A stretch of DNA of 51,447 nt from Deltaproteobacteria bacterium (GCA_002729515.1 PBYF01000062.1:1-51447); one strand, 5' to 3'. Numbered from the stretch's first letter, positions 7,273-16,061 are shown. Translations and numbers: made by a program. Notes: generated by a model from the sequence alone, not told the origin.

Positions 7273-8736
7273 TCAGCGTGGAACGGGGGGCTGTGCCGAG
7301 TTGCGGGCTGCGGACTCATGCTTCGGATACAGCGTTCGCAGGAATGCAACCAGCGCAGACACCTCGGGTGGCTCGAGGTGCTTACCGTAAGCCGGCATAT
7401 TGCCACCGCCCTGGAGCACCTGGCGCACGAGCTGGTCGTACGTGAGCCGCGTCGCGACGTCGGCGAGGTCGGGACCGCGCTTGCCGCCCGCACCCGCCAG
7501 GGAGTGGCAGTTCCGACACTGCTTCTCCTGCAGGATGGAAGCGCCGACGAGTTCGAGCGGTGTGCGGCCCTTTACGAACTCTGGCTGCACCGGAACGGCG
7601 CTCCACGCGTTCATATGCGGTGACCAGGGCGACGACAAACCCTGTATGGCAAGGACGACGAGTGTCATCATCACCATTACGGTGAGAATCACCGAGCCCG
7701 GTCTCCGACTCGGGTGCTTCTCACCCTTGTTCGAGATGAAGGGAACGAGGAAGAGCAGAACGATCGCCACCGGCAGCACGTACACGATGACAAAGCTCTC
7801 CATGTAGGGCGGCATGAGCGCGAACGCGGCGAACATGGAGAGGAAGTAGAAATCGGGCCGTGGCGTCGTGTGGATCAACGTCGGGTCGGCGGGTCCATTC
7901 GGGCCATTGGGCCCGAAGATCGCGGCGCAACAGAGGATCCCGGTGATCACCAGGGATGAGAAGATCACGTCCTTGTCGGCACCGTCGGGGAAGAAGCGGA
8001 TCCCCGTCTTCTTCAACAGATCCTCGTAGTCCTCTTCGTAGGTCTCGGGATCCACACCCTCTCCCGGCACCGGATACTCGTTGATCCCGCGTGTGAGCAC
8101 GAGCCGCAGGTGCACCGTCAAGAGCGCAATGATCAGTCCCGGAACCACGAAGACATGCAACGAGTAGAAACGCGAGAGTGTCTCGCTGCCGAGGATCGGA
8201 CCCCCCTGCACCAGGTACAGAAGCTCGGCGCCCAACGGGAACCGCCCGATGATCGACATCACGATCTGGAGCGCCCAGTACGCATCCTGGTCGAAGCGCA
8301 GCACCTGCCCGGTGAAGGCCATGATGAGCGTGCAGAAGAACAGTACGCAACCGACGATCCAGGTGAGTTCACGCGGGTACTTGTACGCCCCGAAGAGGAA
8401 GACCTGGATCATGTGGAGCGTGATCAGCGCGATCATGAACTGCGAACCCCAGTCGTGGAGCGCGCGGAGGAACCAGCCGAAGGAAACCGTGTAGTTGAGG
8501 TACTCGAGGCTCTGGTAGGCCTGGTCGGGTGCCGGCACGTAGGTGAGCGAAAGGCAGATCCCAGTCACGACCTGGAGCACGAAGCAGACGAGCGTCGCGC
8601 TGCCGAGGACGTACCACCAGCTCGCCGAACGACTCGGAATCGTGTGTCCAGCCGTCGCAGCGTAGAGCCGCGAGACCTGCAGCCGATCATCGAACCAGCT
8701 ACCGACCGACCGGCTGATGTCCCTCATTCGTCCCAT
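7273..8736 (-). CDS. qcrB: cytochrome b (b6 plus subunit IV) with fused cytochrome c domain
   Basis: A 487-residue quinol-oxidising subunit of a Rieske/cytochrome b complex. Haem ligand pairs are H94/H108 in helix B and H194/H209 in helix D. The 15-residue step in helix D is the b6 type rather than the mitochondrial type. The quinol site motif is PDFY (294-297), a variant of PEWY/PDWY. Residues about 390-470 form a fused class I cytochrome c with CRNCH (407-411) and likely distal M447 in NMPAYG. The b6f cysteine that binds the extra haem is replaced by valine in WWYVLG. Start is ATG 8736; ATG 8727 is also possible. The gene lies between the Rieske gene and the CtaG fusion. Confidence 0.94.
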   Translation of the reverse strand: MGRMRDISRSVGSWFDDRLQVSRLYAATAGHTIPSRSASWWYVLGSATLVCFVLQVVTGICLSLTYVPAPDQAYQSLEYLNYTVSFGWFLRALHDWGSQFMIALITLHMIQVFLFGAYKYPRELTWIVGCVLFFCTLIMAFTGQVLRFDQDAYWALQIVMSIIGRFPLGAELLYLVQGGPILGSETLSRFYSLHVFVVPGLIIALLTVHLRLVLTRGINEYPVPGEGVDPETYEEDYEDLLKKTGIRFFPDGADKDVIFSSLVITGILCCAAIFGPNGPNGPADPTLIHTTPRPDFYFLSMFAAFALMPPYMESFVIVYVLPVAIVLLFLVPFISNKGEKHPSRRPGSVILTVMVMMTLVVLAIQGLSSPWSPHMNAWSAVPVQPEFVKGRTPLELVGASILQEKQCRNCHSLAGAGGKRGPDLADVATRLTYDQLVRQVLQGGGNMPAYGKHLEPPEVSALVAFLRTLYPKHESAARNSAQPPVPR

Positions 8737-8745
8737 AGCGCCCGC

Positions 8746-9279
8746 CTACACCGGCTCCGAGAGGTTCGGAGTCTGGCCGCCGCGCACCTCGAGGTGGCCC
8801 TTCCGAAGCCGGTACTCGTACTCGTAGAGCCCGCGGGGCGGCGGCCCCGACGCGACCGACCCGTCCTCGTAATAGACGCCTCCGTGACAGGGGCACATGA
8901 AAAGCCCAGATTGCGGAAACCAGCGCACCGGACAGCCCAGGTGCGCGCAATTGATCGCAAAGACCTGGAAGGCGCCGTCGGTCATGCGGCGCACCCAGCA
9001 GGGGATGTCGGCCACCAAGCCGTCCCAGGGCGTAGTGAAGGGATTGCGGTAGGTCGCAAGGCGTGTCTGGCCGCGCGGGAACCGGTCGAGATTGCCGAGC
9101 GGAATCCACGCCTGCTTGGCCTTGCGTCCGATCAGTGCCGAGGAGATGTAGCCAATCAGGGGAATGCCGACGACGGATGCCGCAACGAGGTTCAGCCCGA
9201 CACCGAGTCGGAACAGCATGCCCCGCCGTGTAACCGGCGGAAAAGCCGGAGGTATCGGTTTGTGCTCGTGATCGGCCAT
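8746..9279 (-). CDS. qcrA: Rieske [2Fe-2S] iron-sulfur protein
   Basis: A 177-residue Rieske subunit that passes electrons from quinol to cytochrome c. The N-terminus has a twin-arginine-like TRRGMLFRLG followed by one membrane anchor (VAASVVGIPLIGYI). The cluster ligands are in CAHLGC and CPCHGG, followed by the GPPPRGL proline loop, all normal for active Rieske proteins. The chosen ATG at 9279 has GGGAGGA nine bases upstream; an in-frame ATG at 9294 overlaps that ribosome binding site and is unlikely to be used. It is immediately followed by the cytochrome b gene (9-base gap). Confidence 0.95.
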   Translation of the reverse strand: MADHEHKPIPPAFPPVTRRGMLFRLGVGLNLVAASVVGIPLIGYISSALIGRKAKQAWIPLGNLDRFPRGQTRLATYRNPFTTPWDGLVADIPCWVRRMTDGAFQVFAINCAHLGCPVRWFPQSGLFMCPCHGGVYYEDGSVASGPPPRGLYEYEYRLRKGHLEVRGGQTPNLSEPV

Positions 9280-9280
9280 G

Positions 9281-10003
9281 CTAGTTCCTCCCATTCCCAG
9301 GAGCGCCTGGGAGCTGCGCCTCCGGAAAGGCCTTGCGCCGGGCCGTCATCCACGTCACCACATCGGTGATCTCCTGCGGTGTCATGGGGCGGTCCCCGGC
9401 CTCGCGCCAGTCGGGCATGCCGAGGTCGGTGCGGCCCACAACGACACTCGTGCGCAACATCTGGTCGCTCACTAGCGCCAGATAGTCCGGGTCCACCACG
9501 GAGCCAGCCTTTTCCCCACCGCTGCCGTCCGTGCCGTGGCAGTCGGCGCAAAAGGCAGCAAAAGCCGCATCGCCCCCCGCGGTGGACGTTGCGCCGACCT
9601 CATAGGAAGGCAGCAACGCGCCCTTCACTCGCGCGGCGTCCCCCCAGCGTTCGTAGATCTCCCGGACCAGGGCGGCAATCTGCTCCTCGGTGAGCGTGCC
9701 GCCCGAGGATTCCGCAAAGGCGGGCATGGACGTGCCGGGAACCCCGTGGGCCACGATCTGACGCATCCGCTCGGACCCCACGTACGCCAGGTAGAGCGGA
9801 TCGGCGAGGGGGCGCGAGGGACCGAGCCGGCCTTGCGCACCGTGACAGCCGGAGCAGTTCTGGCCGTACAGGATCGTGAAATCCATGATCTCTGTCGGGC
9901 GCTGGTAGCGACCGGCGGCATCGGGTTTCCCGGGCAGGCGGTCGCAGCCCGTCGCCCAGAGCACCGCGAGTACGGTGATCACCACCGGGACGGGGAGCTT
10001 CAC
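9281..10003 (-). CDS. dihaem cytochrome c lipoprotein
   Basis: A 240-residue membrane-anchored electron carrier. The GTG start at 10003 overlaps the previous stop (GTGA) and has GGGAGGAG six bases upstream. The first 20 residues form a lipoprotein signal with the cysteine at residue 20 (WATGC). Two cytochrome c domains follow: CSGCH at 50-54 with a likely distal methionine in TSMPAF (M93), and CADCH at 152-156 with a second methionine in GMPDW. It sits between the oxidase and the Rieske/cytochrome b genes, so it probably links the two complexes in place of a cytochrome c1. The open frame continues far upstream, but the lipobox shows the true start. Confidence 0.9.
   Translation of the reverse strand: MKLPVPVVITVLAVLWATGCDRLPGKPDAAGRYQRPTEIMDFTILYGQNCSGCHGAQGRLGPSRPLADPLYLAYVGSERMRQIVAHGVPGTSMPAFAESSGGTLTEEQIAALVREIYERWGDAARVKGALLPSYEVGATSTAGGDAAFAAFCADCHGTDGSGGEKAGSVVDPDYLALVSDQMLRTSVVVGRTDLGMPDWREAGDRPMTPQEITDVVTWMTARRKAFPEAQLPGAPGNGRN
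9286..9292 (-). promoter_or_regulatory. ribosome binding site deciding the Rieske start
   Basis: GGGAGGA on the coding strand, seven bases ahead of the ATG at 9279. It overlaps the alternative ATG at 9294 and the last codons of the cytochrome c lipoprotein gene. Confidence 0.8.
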
Positions 10004-10851
10004 TCCGGCTCCTCCCGCGGACCGCTCACCCCCGCTGCCTCGATTCCCGCCCGGGATGCCAGCGGGAAGGACTGCAGCGTCTGGACCCGCTCGCTGCGCG
10101 CAATGACCGCACCCGCCACAAGCCCAAAGGCCACCTGGGAGGCGACGAACCAGCCCCAGTGCACGTGCTCGTTGAGCTCGGGGTTCACGAGGCCGAGCGC
10201 CGCCCACGCCACGCCCGACCACACAGCCGGCGCGACGATTCCGCCCCACAGGAGCACATGGCCGGGAAGCATGGGAAGCACGGTCGAGTATACGAGTCCG
10301 ACTGAGAGTGAGATCACCGCGTGTATGCCGGCCGCCAACAGGAACGTACCCAGGTGGAAGGCCTCGAGGGCTTCGATGCCCTCGGCCCCGACGCCGGGCA
10401 GCGCCATGGCCGCGAGCAGGTTGATCGGGAGCCAGGGGCTGCCCTGGACGATCCAGCCGTAGGCGCAGGCGACGACAGCCATGGCGACGCCGCCGATGGC
10501 GCCGCCCTTCAACCCCGACTGGTAGGGGTGGTACTCGAGTGGCAGCCGCAAGCGGTGACCGTCGCGGCCAGCCACCATGCGCTCGACGCCTTCCGCGCGC
10601 GGTTCGACCGGGCGCGCGCGCTGCTCTTCCGGCTGCAGAGGCACCGCGATCTCGTGCTGGTGGGGCAGCATCTCTCGCCACCAGCCAATGGCGCCCAGCA
10701 CAGCGATCGCTCCGCCGACTGCGCTCACGATCTCGTTGGTCACGAGCCCGGCGAAGAGCAACGCCAGCCCCAGCGCAAAGTAGAGCGGCGCGCTGGTGGG
10801 CGCGGGGAGCTCGATGCCTTCTTCGGCGTTGTCTCGTCGCTCGCTCTCCAT
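10000..10851 (-). CDS. membrane protein of the oxidase operon (possible subunit IV-like N-terminus)
   Basis: A 283-residue protein I cannot name. Residues about 20-60 form two helices (APLYFALGLALLFAGL, GGAIAVLGAIGWW) followed by REMLPHQHE, an arrangement recalling small subunit IV-type proteins of aa3/caa3 oxidases. The rest has five or six further helices rich in Gly, Ala and His (YQSGLKGGAIGG, FHLGTFLLAAGIHAV, PGHVLLWGGIVAP). Start ATG 10851 gives a polar N-terminus. It is 11 bases after the subunit III gene and overlaps the cytochrome c gene by four bases, so it is made with the oxidase. A structural or assembly role is inferred. Confidence 0.75.
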   Translation of the reverse strand: MESERRDNAEEGIELPAPTSAPLYFALGLALLFAGLVTNEIVSAVGGAIAVLGAIGWWREMLPHQHEIAVPLQPEEQRARPVEPRAEGVERMVAGRDGHRLRLPLEYHPYQSGLKGGAIGGVAMAVVACAYGWIVQGSPWLPINLLAAMALPGVGAEGIEALEAFHLGTFLLAAGIHAVISLSVGLVYSTVLPMLPGHVLLWGGIVAPAVWSGVAWAALGLVNPELNEHVHWGWFVASQVAFGLVAGAVIARSERVQTLQSFPLASRAGIEAAGVSGPREEPE

Positions 10852-10862
10852 CACATCCCCAG

Positions 10863-11459
10863 TTAGAACAGAGGCCAGAGAGGAATCGCGTAGACCACCG
10901 TGAACACCAAGATCCACACGATGTCTACGAAATGCCAGTACCACGAAAACATGTCGACGCGTTCGCTGTGCTCCGCCCGCACGTGTCCCCCGAGGCTCAG
11001 GACCAGCATCAGCGTCATGATGAGAACTCCGATCGTGACGTGCGCGGCGTGGAAGCCCACGAGCGAGTAGAAGGTGGTTCCGAACAGGTTCGTCCCGATC
11101 GTGAGTCCCTGATCGAAGATGAGCCCGTACCACTCGACCGCCGTGAAGCCGAGGAATATGCTTCCGAGCAACGCCGTGATGAACAAGAACGCGGTGAATA
11201 ACGGGACAGAACCTTTCTCGAGGAACTTCACCGCGAAAACGACGCTGGCGCTGCTGGAGAGCAGACACGCGGTTGCCAGCCACGGCCACTCGAGCACCTC
11301 CGCCGGGTAGGGCCCGTTCAGACTCTTCCCGGTGTAGAAGAGGTGGGCCACGATGAAGATGCTGAAGAAGCTGGCCTCGCTCATGATCAGGCACAGCGTC
11401 CCGACCTTCCCGCGTGTCCAGCGCGACTCCTGAGTTTCCACCGCCACCGCTTCACTCAT
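10863..11459 (-). CDS. ctaE: cytochrome c oxidase subunit III
   Basis: A 198-residue haem-copper oxidase subunit III with five predicted helices, the short form common in caa3 and quinol oxidases. Recognisable parts are the first helix with LCLIMSEASFF, the GFTAVEWYGLI turn, the VGFHAAHVTIG helix with the conserved histidines, and the closing SWYWHFVDIVWILVF segment. Subunit III stabilises subunit I and its proton intake. The gene lies 10 bases after the subunit I gene. Family assignment is certain. Confidence 0.96.
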   Translation of the reverse strand: MSEAVAVETQESRWTRGKVGTLCLIMSEASFFSIFIVAHLFYTGKSLNGPYPAEVLEWPWLATACLLSSSASVVFAVKFLEKGSVPLFTAFLFITALLGSIFLGFTAVEWYGLIFDQGLTIGTNLFGTTFYSLVGFHAAHVTIGVLIMTLMLVLSLGGHVRAEHSERVDMFSWYWHFVDIVWILVFTVVYAIPLWPLF

Positions 11460-11469
11460 GCTCGACCCA

Positions 11470-13140
11470 CTACTCGTACTTCCAGTCCGGGTCTTCGGGG
11501 TGCTTCAGATCCCAGAGCGGCCGCCGGCTGTGAACCTCCGGCTCCTCCGCAAAGTTGTAGGCGGGCGGCGGCGAACTCGTCGACCACTCGAGTGTCCATG
11601 CATCCCAGGGATCGTCGCCCGCCGGCTGCGGGCGACGGAATGCCTGGATGATCGCGAGCACCAGGAAGACAACGCCCGCGACCTGAAAGGCGACGCCCGC
11701 CGAGGTGATGAAATTCCAGACCTCCCAGCCCCGGTCAGCTGGGTAGGTGTAGATCCGGCGCGGCATGCCGAGCAGTCCCTGTATGTGCATGGTGGCGAAG
11801 CTGATCTGGAAGCCCACGATGAAGACCCAGAAGTGCCAACGCCCGAGGGTCTCACTTAGCATGAGGCCTGTCATCTTCGGAAACCAGTAGTAGATCGCTG
11901 CGAAGATGGTCATGAGCAGGCCGCCAATCAACACGTAGTGGAAGTGGGCGACGACGAAGTAGGAGTCGCTGAGCTGCCAGTTGAAGGGCGCTGCAGCCAG
12001 CATGATGCCCGTGAGGCCCGCGATCAGGAACTGCGCCAGGAAGGCGGTGCAGAAGAGCATCGGCGTCCGGAATCGGATGCGCCCCCCGTACATGGTGGCG
12101 AGCCAGTTGAAGAGCTTGATGCCCGTCGGGATACCCACCACCATCGTCATCGCGGCGAACCAGATATTGAGGCCCTTGCCCATGCCAACCGTGAACATGT
12201 GGTGCGCCCATACAGCCGTCGCGACGAAGCCGATCGACACCGTCGCGGCCACCATCACCGCATAGCCGAAGATCACCTTGCGCGAGAAGACCGGAATGAT
12301 CTCCGACGCATAGGCAAAACCCGGAATCACCAGGATGTATACCTCGGGGTGGCCGAAGAACCAGAAAAAGTGCTGCCATAGCACCGCGTCACCACCCGAC
12401 TGGGTGTCGAAGAAGTGAGCACCGAGAAAGCGGTCGAAGAGCAGCATGACCTGGGCAGCCGTGAGCGGTGGCAGCACCAGCAGCATCAGGAAGGAGACAA
12501 CGAGCGTCATCCAGACGAGCAGCGGCATCCGGCGCAGGGTCATGCCCTTGCAGCGCATGGTGAAAGCCGTGGCAATCATGTTCACAGCGCCCGATAGACT
12601 GCCGAAGCCACTCACCAGGATTCCGAGGACCCAGTAGTCGGTGGCGTTGCCCCGGGAGAAGGCCTTGCCCGCGAGCGGCGAGTAGGCGAACCAGCCGACG
12701 TCTGGAGCCGAACCGGCCCCATAGAGGCCCATGCTCCCGAGGTAGCTGAAGTGAAGGATCAACCCCCCGAATAGAAACATCCAGAAACCCCACGCGTTGA
12801 GGCGCGGGAAGGCCATGTCGCGGGCGCCGATCATCAGCGGGAGAACGAAGTTCGCAAAGCCCGTGATGATGGGCATCCCCACCAGGAAGACCATGGTGGT
12901 GCCGTGCATCGTAAAGAGGCGGTTGAAGACCTCGGGCGAGAGGAAGTCGTTATTCGCCGCAGCGAGCTGTACGCGCATGGCCACGGCCTCGAGGCCCGCG
13001 ATCACGAAGAAGACGATCCCCGACGTGACGTACATGATGCCGAGCTTCTTATGATCGACGGTTACAACCCAGTCGTGCAACACGTCGGTCCAGGGGCGCG
13101 TGGAAGCGTGCCTCTCGGCGGATCCGTCGATGGCTACCAT
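11470..13140 (-). CDS. ctaD: cytochrome c oxidase subunit I, A1 type
   Basis: A 556-residue catalytic subunit that reduces oxygen and pumps protons. All expected ligands are seen: TMHGTTM (haem a histidine), GHPEVYI with the CuB histidine, the glutamate of the D-channel and the cross-linked tyrosine, AHHMFT (two CuB histidines), and VVAHFHYV (haem a3 and haem a histidines). The D-channel mouth ARDMAFPRLN and the K-channel PTGIKLFNW are intact, so this is a proton-pumping A1-type enzyme. The C-terminal tail after the twelfth helix is soluble. The ATG at 13140 is the first in frame. Next gene upstream is subunit II, 25 bases away. Confidence 0.97.
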   Translation of the reverse strand: MVAIDGSAERHASTRPWTDVLHDWVVTVDHKKLGIMYVTSGIVFFVIAGLEAVAMRVQLAAANNDFLSPEVFNRLFTMHGTTMVFLVGMPIITGFANFVLPLMIGARDMAFPRLNAWGFWMFLFGGLILHFSYLGSMGLYGAGSAPDVGWFAYSPLAGKAFSRGNATDYWVLGILVSGFGSLSGAVNMIATAFTMRCKGMTLRRMPLLVWMTLVVSFLMLLVLPPLTAAQVMLLFDRFLGAHFFDTQSGGDAVLWQHFFWFFGHPEVYILVIPGFAYASEIIPVFSRKVIFGYAVMVAATVSIGFVATAVWAHHMFTVGMGKGLNIWFAAMTMVVGIPTGIKLFNWLATMYGGRIRFRTPMLFCTAFLAQFLIAGLTGIMLAAAPFNWQLSDSYFVVAHFHYVLIGGLLMTIFAAIYYWFPKMTGLMLSETLGRWHFWVFIVGFQISFATMHIQGLLGMPRRIYTYPADRGWEVWNFITSAGVAFQVAGVVFLVLAIIQAFRRPQPAGDDPWDAWTLEWSTSSPPPAYNFAEEPEVHSRRPLWDLKHPEDPDWKYE

Positions 13141-13165
13141 TTCAGACTTGCTTCCTCAACCGTCT

Positions 13166-14215
13166 CTACTTGAGCGTGAGCAGATAGTCGACGACCTGTT
13201 CAACCTGTTTCACCCCGAGCTTCATAGCTGGCATCCGAACACCCGGTTTGAAATGGTCGGGGTCCGTCACCCACTCGAGCAGATGGGCTCGGTCATTCGA
13301 GGCAACGCCAGCGCCAATCGTCGCGCGACTCATCAGATGAGTGAGGTCGGGGCCGAAGCGACCGTCGGCATCGGTGCCGCGCACCGTATGACAGTTGACA
13401 CAAGCCGTCGACTCGAAGAGTCGACGGCCTTCGGCAACGCCGGGGCTCATTACGGCTTCTGTGCGCTGGTGAGCGAGCCAGCTCTCGAAGCCCCGGGGAG
13501 TATGCACCACCACCCGAAGCAGCATCTGCGCGTGCTGGGTACCGCAGTACTCGGCGCACTGGCCGACATAGACGCCCGGCTCGAACGGGTCCACCCAGAG
13601 ATGGTTCGTCCGATTCGGGATCAGATCCGTTTTGCCCGAAAGCTGCGGGACCCAGAAGCTGTGGATCACGTCCTGGGACTCCAGATCGAAGAAGGTGGGA
13701 CGGCCCACCGGCAGGTGCAACTCATTCGCAGTGGTAATTCCCTGCTCCGGATAGTGGAACTCCCACCACCACTGGTGACCGATGGCCGTGACCGGGAGCC
13801 AGCCCTCCGGGCGCTCATCCTTCTGCAAGGCCAGGATGTTACGTGCGGTTACGAGACTCAGGAGGATCACGATCAGTACGGGCACCACGGTCCATGCGAG
13901 TTCGACCTGATTGCTGCCGTAGACCTGGGGCGGCTCGCGATCGTCGTCGCCGGGACGAGACCGGAAACGCACGACCGTTACGATGATCAGACCGGCAACC
14001 ACGACGAAGATGGCCGCGCAGATGCCGAACACGAGGACGGAATAGTCGGCAATAATGCCGGCCGGCGTCGAGGCTGCGGCAAACATCGAAGGCACCTGCA
14101 CGACACCCTGGCCCCCGGGCTCGGCCGCTGCGGCTGCCCCCGCGATCAAGGACATCGACAAGCCAGCGAAAACTCGACCCAGAACCGTGAGTTCAGGAGT
14201 TCTCCACCCGGTCAC
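13166..14215 (-). CDS. ctaC: cytochrome c oxidase subunit II with C-terminal cytochrome c (caa3 type)
   Basis: A 349-residue subunit if started at GTG 14215. It has a signal peptide, two membrane helices, a cupredoxin domain with QWWWEFHYP and CuA ligands H185, C220, C224, H228 and M231 (GQCAEYCGTQHAQM), then a fused cytochrome c with CVNCH at 272-276 and PDLTHL. This fusion defines caa3 oxidases. The GTG at 14215 has GGGGGAGA six bases upstream. A TTG at 14245 that overlaps the pyruvate oxidase stop is in frame and would add ten residues, mostly glycine and arginine, so it is less likely. Family assignment is certain. Confidence 0.95.
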   Translation of the reverse strand: MTGWRTPELTVLGRVFAGLSMSLIAGAAAAAEPGGQGVVQVPSMFAAASTPAGIIADYSVLVFGICAAIFVVVAGLIIVTVVRFRSRPGDDDREPPQVYGSNQVELAWTVVPVLIVILLSLVTARNILALQKDERPEGWLPVTAIGHQWWWEFHYPEQGITTANELHLPVGRPTFFDLESQDVIHSFWVPQLSGKTDLIPNRTNHLWVDPFEPGVYVGQCAEYCGTQHAQMLLRVVVHTPRGFESWLAHQRTEAVMSPGVAEGRRLFESTACVNCHTVRGTDADGRFGPDLTHLMSRATIGAGVASNDRAHLLEWVTDPDHFKPGVRMPAMKLGVKQVEQVVDYLLTLK

Positions 14216-14241
14216 GCCATCTCCCCCGTCCCCGCCTCGCC

Positions 14242-15987
14242 TCAAAGCACGTTGGAGCGAAACTCGTCACGCCAGAGCTTCCACACCTCGTGATCTCCCT
14301 TCAACCCCATGAGGCCTTCCTTGACCTTCGAAATCCCGAATCCCCACGCCTCGCCGACCGTGACCGTCGGGGGCATGGTGAGCTCTCCGGGGCTCACGAC
14401 AGCATCGATCAAGAAGGGCCCATCCGTGGCAAGCGCCTGCTCGATCGCGGGAACGATGTCACTGGCGTGCTCGACCCGCACCCCCTCCATCCCACAGGCG
14501 GCGGCATAGGCCGCAAAGTCCGGATTCAACAATCGGGTGGCTTCCGGGAAGGCCGGCAACCCGGAAACCTCCATCTCCATCTTCACGAAGCCGAGTTCGC
14601 TGTTGTTGAACACAATCACCTTGATCGGCCAGCCGAAGCGAACGGCGGTCACCAGTTCGTTCATGGACATGCCAAAACCGCCGTCGCCGCAGATGGCCCA
14701 CACCTCACGCCCGGGATCGAGCGCTGAGGCCCCGAGAGCAATCGGGAGTCCCCCGCCCAGCGATCCGTGATTGAACGAGCCGGCCATGCGCCGCCCTCCG
14801 CGCATGTGCATCTGCCGTGCCACCCACACGGTGACCTCTCCGACGTCGACGGAAAACACCGCGTCGTCCGCAGCGCGGTCGCTGATCGCCTTGGCAAAGA
14901 GCTGGGGATGAAGGGGCTCGTCCGTCCGTCCGAGATCTGCCTGCTTTTCCATCTGGTGCAGCCACTTGTCCCGCAACTTCTCCAGGTGTTCGAGAAAGCG
15001 CCCGGGCTCTCGCTTCTCGACTCGGGGCAGGAGCGCGGCCACGACTTCCCGGACGGTGCCGACCAGGCCGAGGCTGACCGGTGCACGGCGTCCGATGTGG
15101 TCCACCTTCGCGTCCACCTGGATGATCTGCTTTCCGTCGGGCAAGAACTCGTCGTAGGGGAAATCGGTGCCGAGCATCACGAGCACGTCGCAGTCCCGCA
15201 CGGCGTGGAGGCCCCCGGGGTTCCCGATCAACCCGGTCATGCCCACCACCGGGCCGTCTCCGTAGTCGAAGATGTCCTTGGCGCGCAGTGTGTGGACAAG
15301 CGGAGCGCCGAGCTTTTTAGCGAGAGCGAGCACCTCCTCCCGGCAATTGCGGCAACCGATGCCGCAGAAGAGCGTCACGCGCTCGCCGGCTGAGATCAGG
15401 TCGGCCGCCTTCTGGATCTCGACCTCCGGGGGCAGGATCACGGACTCACTGTGGACGAGCGGGTGTTTGAAGTGCTGACTCGGGAGACTCTGACTGATCA
15501 CGTCGGACGGAATCTCGATGCGCACGACCACGTGCTCGGAAAGCGCCTTCTGGACCGCGATCTCGACCATGCGCGGCAGCTGGGCTGGGGTATCGATCAC
15601 CGCCTGGTAGGCACAGATGTCGTCGAACATCTTGGTGAGATCGATCTCCTTGTGGTAGTCGCTTCCGCGCTTGGAGCGGGGCACCTGACCGGTGATGGCC
15701 ACCACGCCGCCGCCTTCCTTCTTCGCGTTGTAGAGGCCGTTGATCAGGTGAAGCGCGCCCGGACCCGCCGTCCCGGCGCAGACGCCGATGCCCCCGGTGA
15801 GCTCCGCCTGGGCGTAGGCCGCGTAACCGGCGTGTTCTTCGTGACGCATGCCGATCCAGCGAAAGCGGCCATCTTTACGGATTGTGTCGAGCAGCGGATT
15901 GAGCGCGTCTCCAGTAACTCCGAAGATGTCGTGGGCCCCCGCCTCGGCGAGCACCTCTAATAGGCTCTCGGACACGCTCTGCGCCAA
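14242..15987 (-). CDS. poxB: pyruvate oxidase (ubiquinone-linked, PoxB-like)
   Basis: A 581-residue ThDP/FAD enzyme that decarboxylates pyruvate to acetate and CO2 and passes electrons to quinone at the membrane. It follows E. coli PoxB closely from end to end: IFGVTGDALN, the catalytic glutamate in MRHEEHAGYAA, CAGTAGPGALHLINGL, VGMTGLIG, GSFNHGS, and the ThDP-binding GDGGFGMSMNEL to VFNNSELGFVKMEM. The C-terminal tail has a short helical segment as in PoxB, where it serves in membrane activation. The ATG at 15987 gives a normal length. It is the first gene of the oxidase operon, 26 bases before ctaC, with a 74-base divergent promoter region upstream. Acetolactate synthase is a less likely alternative. 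Confidence 0.93.
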   Translation of the reverse strand: MAQSVSESLLEVLAEAGAHDIFGVTGDALNPLLDTIRKDGRFRWIGMRHEEHAGYAAYAQAELTGGIGVCAGTAGPGALHLINGLYNAKKEGGGVVAITGQVPRSKRGSDYHKEIDLTKMFDDICAYQAVIDTPAQLPRMVEIAVQKALSEHVVVRIEIPSDVISQSLPSQHFKHPLVHSESVILPPEVEIQKAADLISAGERVTLFCGIGCRNCREEVLALAKKLGAPLVHTLRAKDIFDYGDGPVVGMTGLIGNPGGLHAVRDCDVLVMLGTDFPYDEFLPDGKQIIQVDAKVDHIGRRAPVSLGLVGTVREVVAALLPRVEKREPGRFLEHLEKLRDKWLHQMEKQADLGRTDEPLHPQLFAKAISDRAADDAVFSVDVGEVTVWVARQMHMRGGRRMAGSFNHGSLGGGLPIALGASALDPGREVWAICGDGGFGMSMNELVTAVRFGWPIKVIVFNNSELGFVKMEMEVSGLPAFPEATRLLNPDFAAYAAACGMEGVRVEHASDIVPAIEQALATDGPFLIDAVVSPGELTMPPTVTVGEAWGFGISKVKEGLMGLKGDHEVWKLWRDEFRSNVL

Positions 15988-16061
15988 GCGATTTTCCTCC
16001 TGCTGAAACGGGACGCCAAGGTATCATCGTCTCAGGCGAGTCTGCGTGAAAAATATCATGG

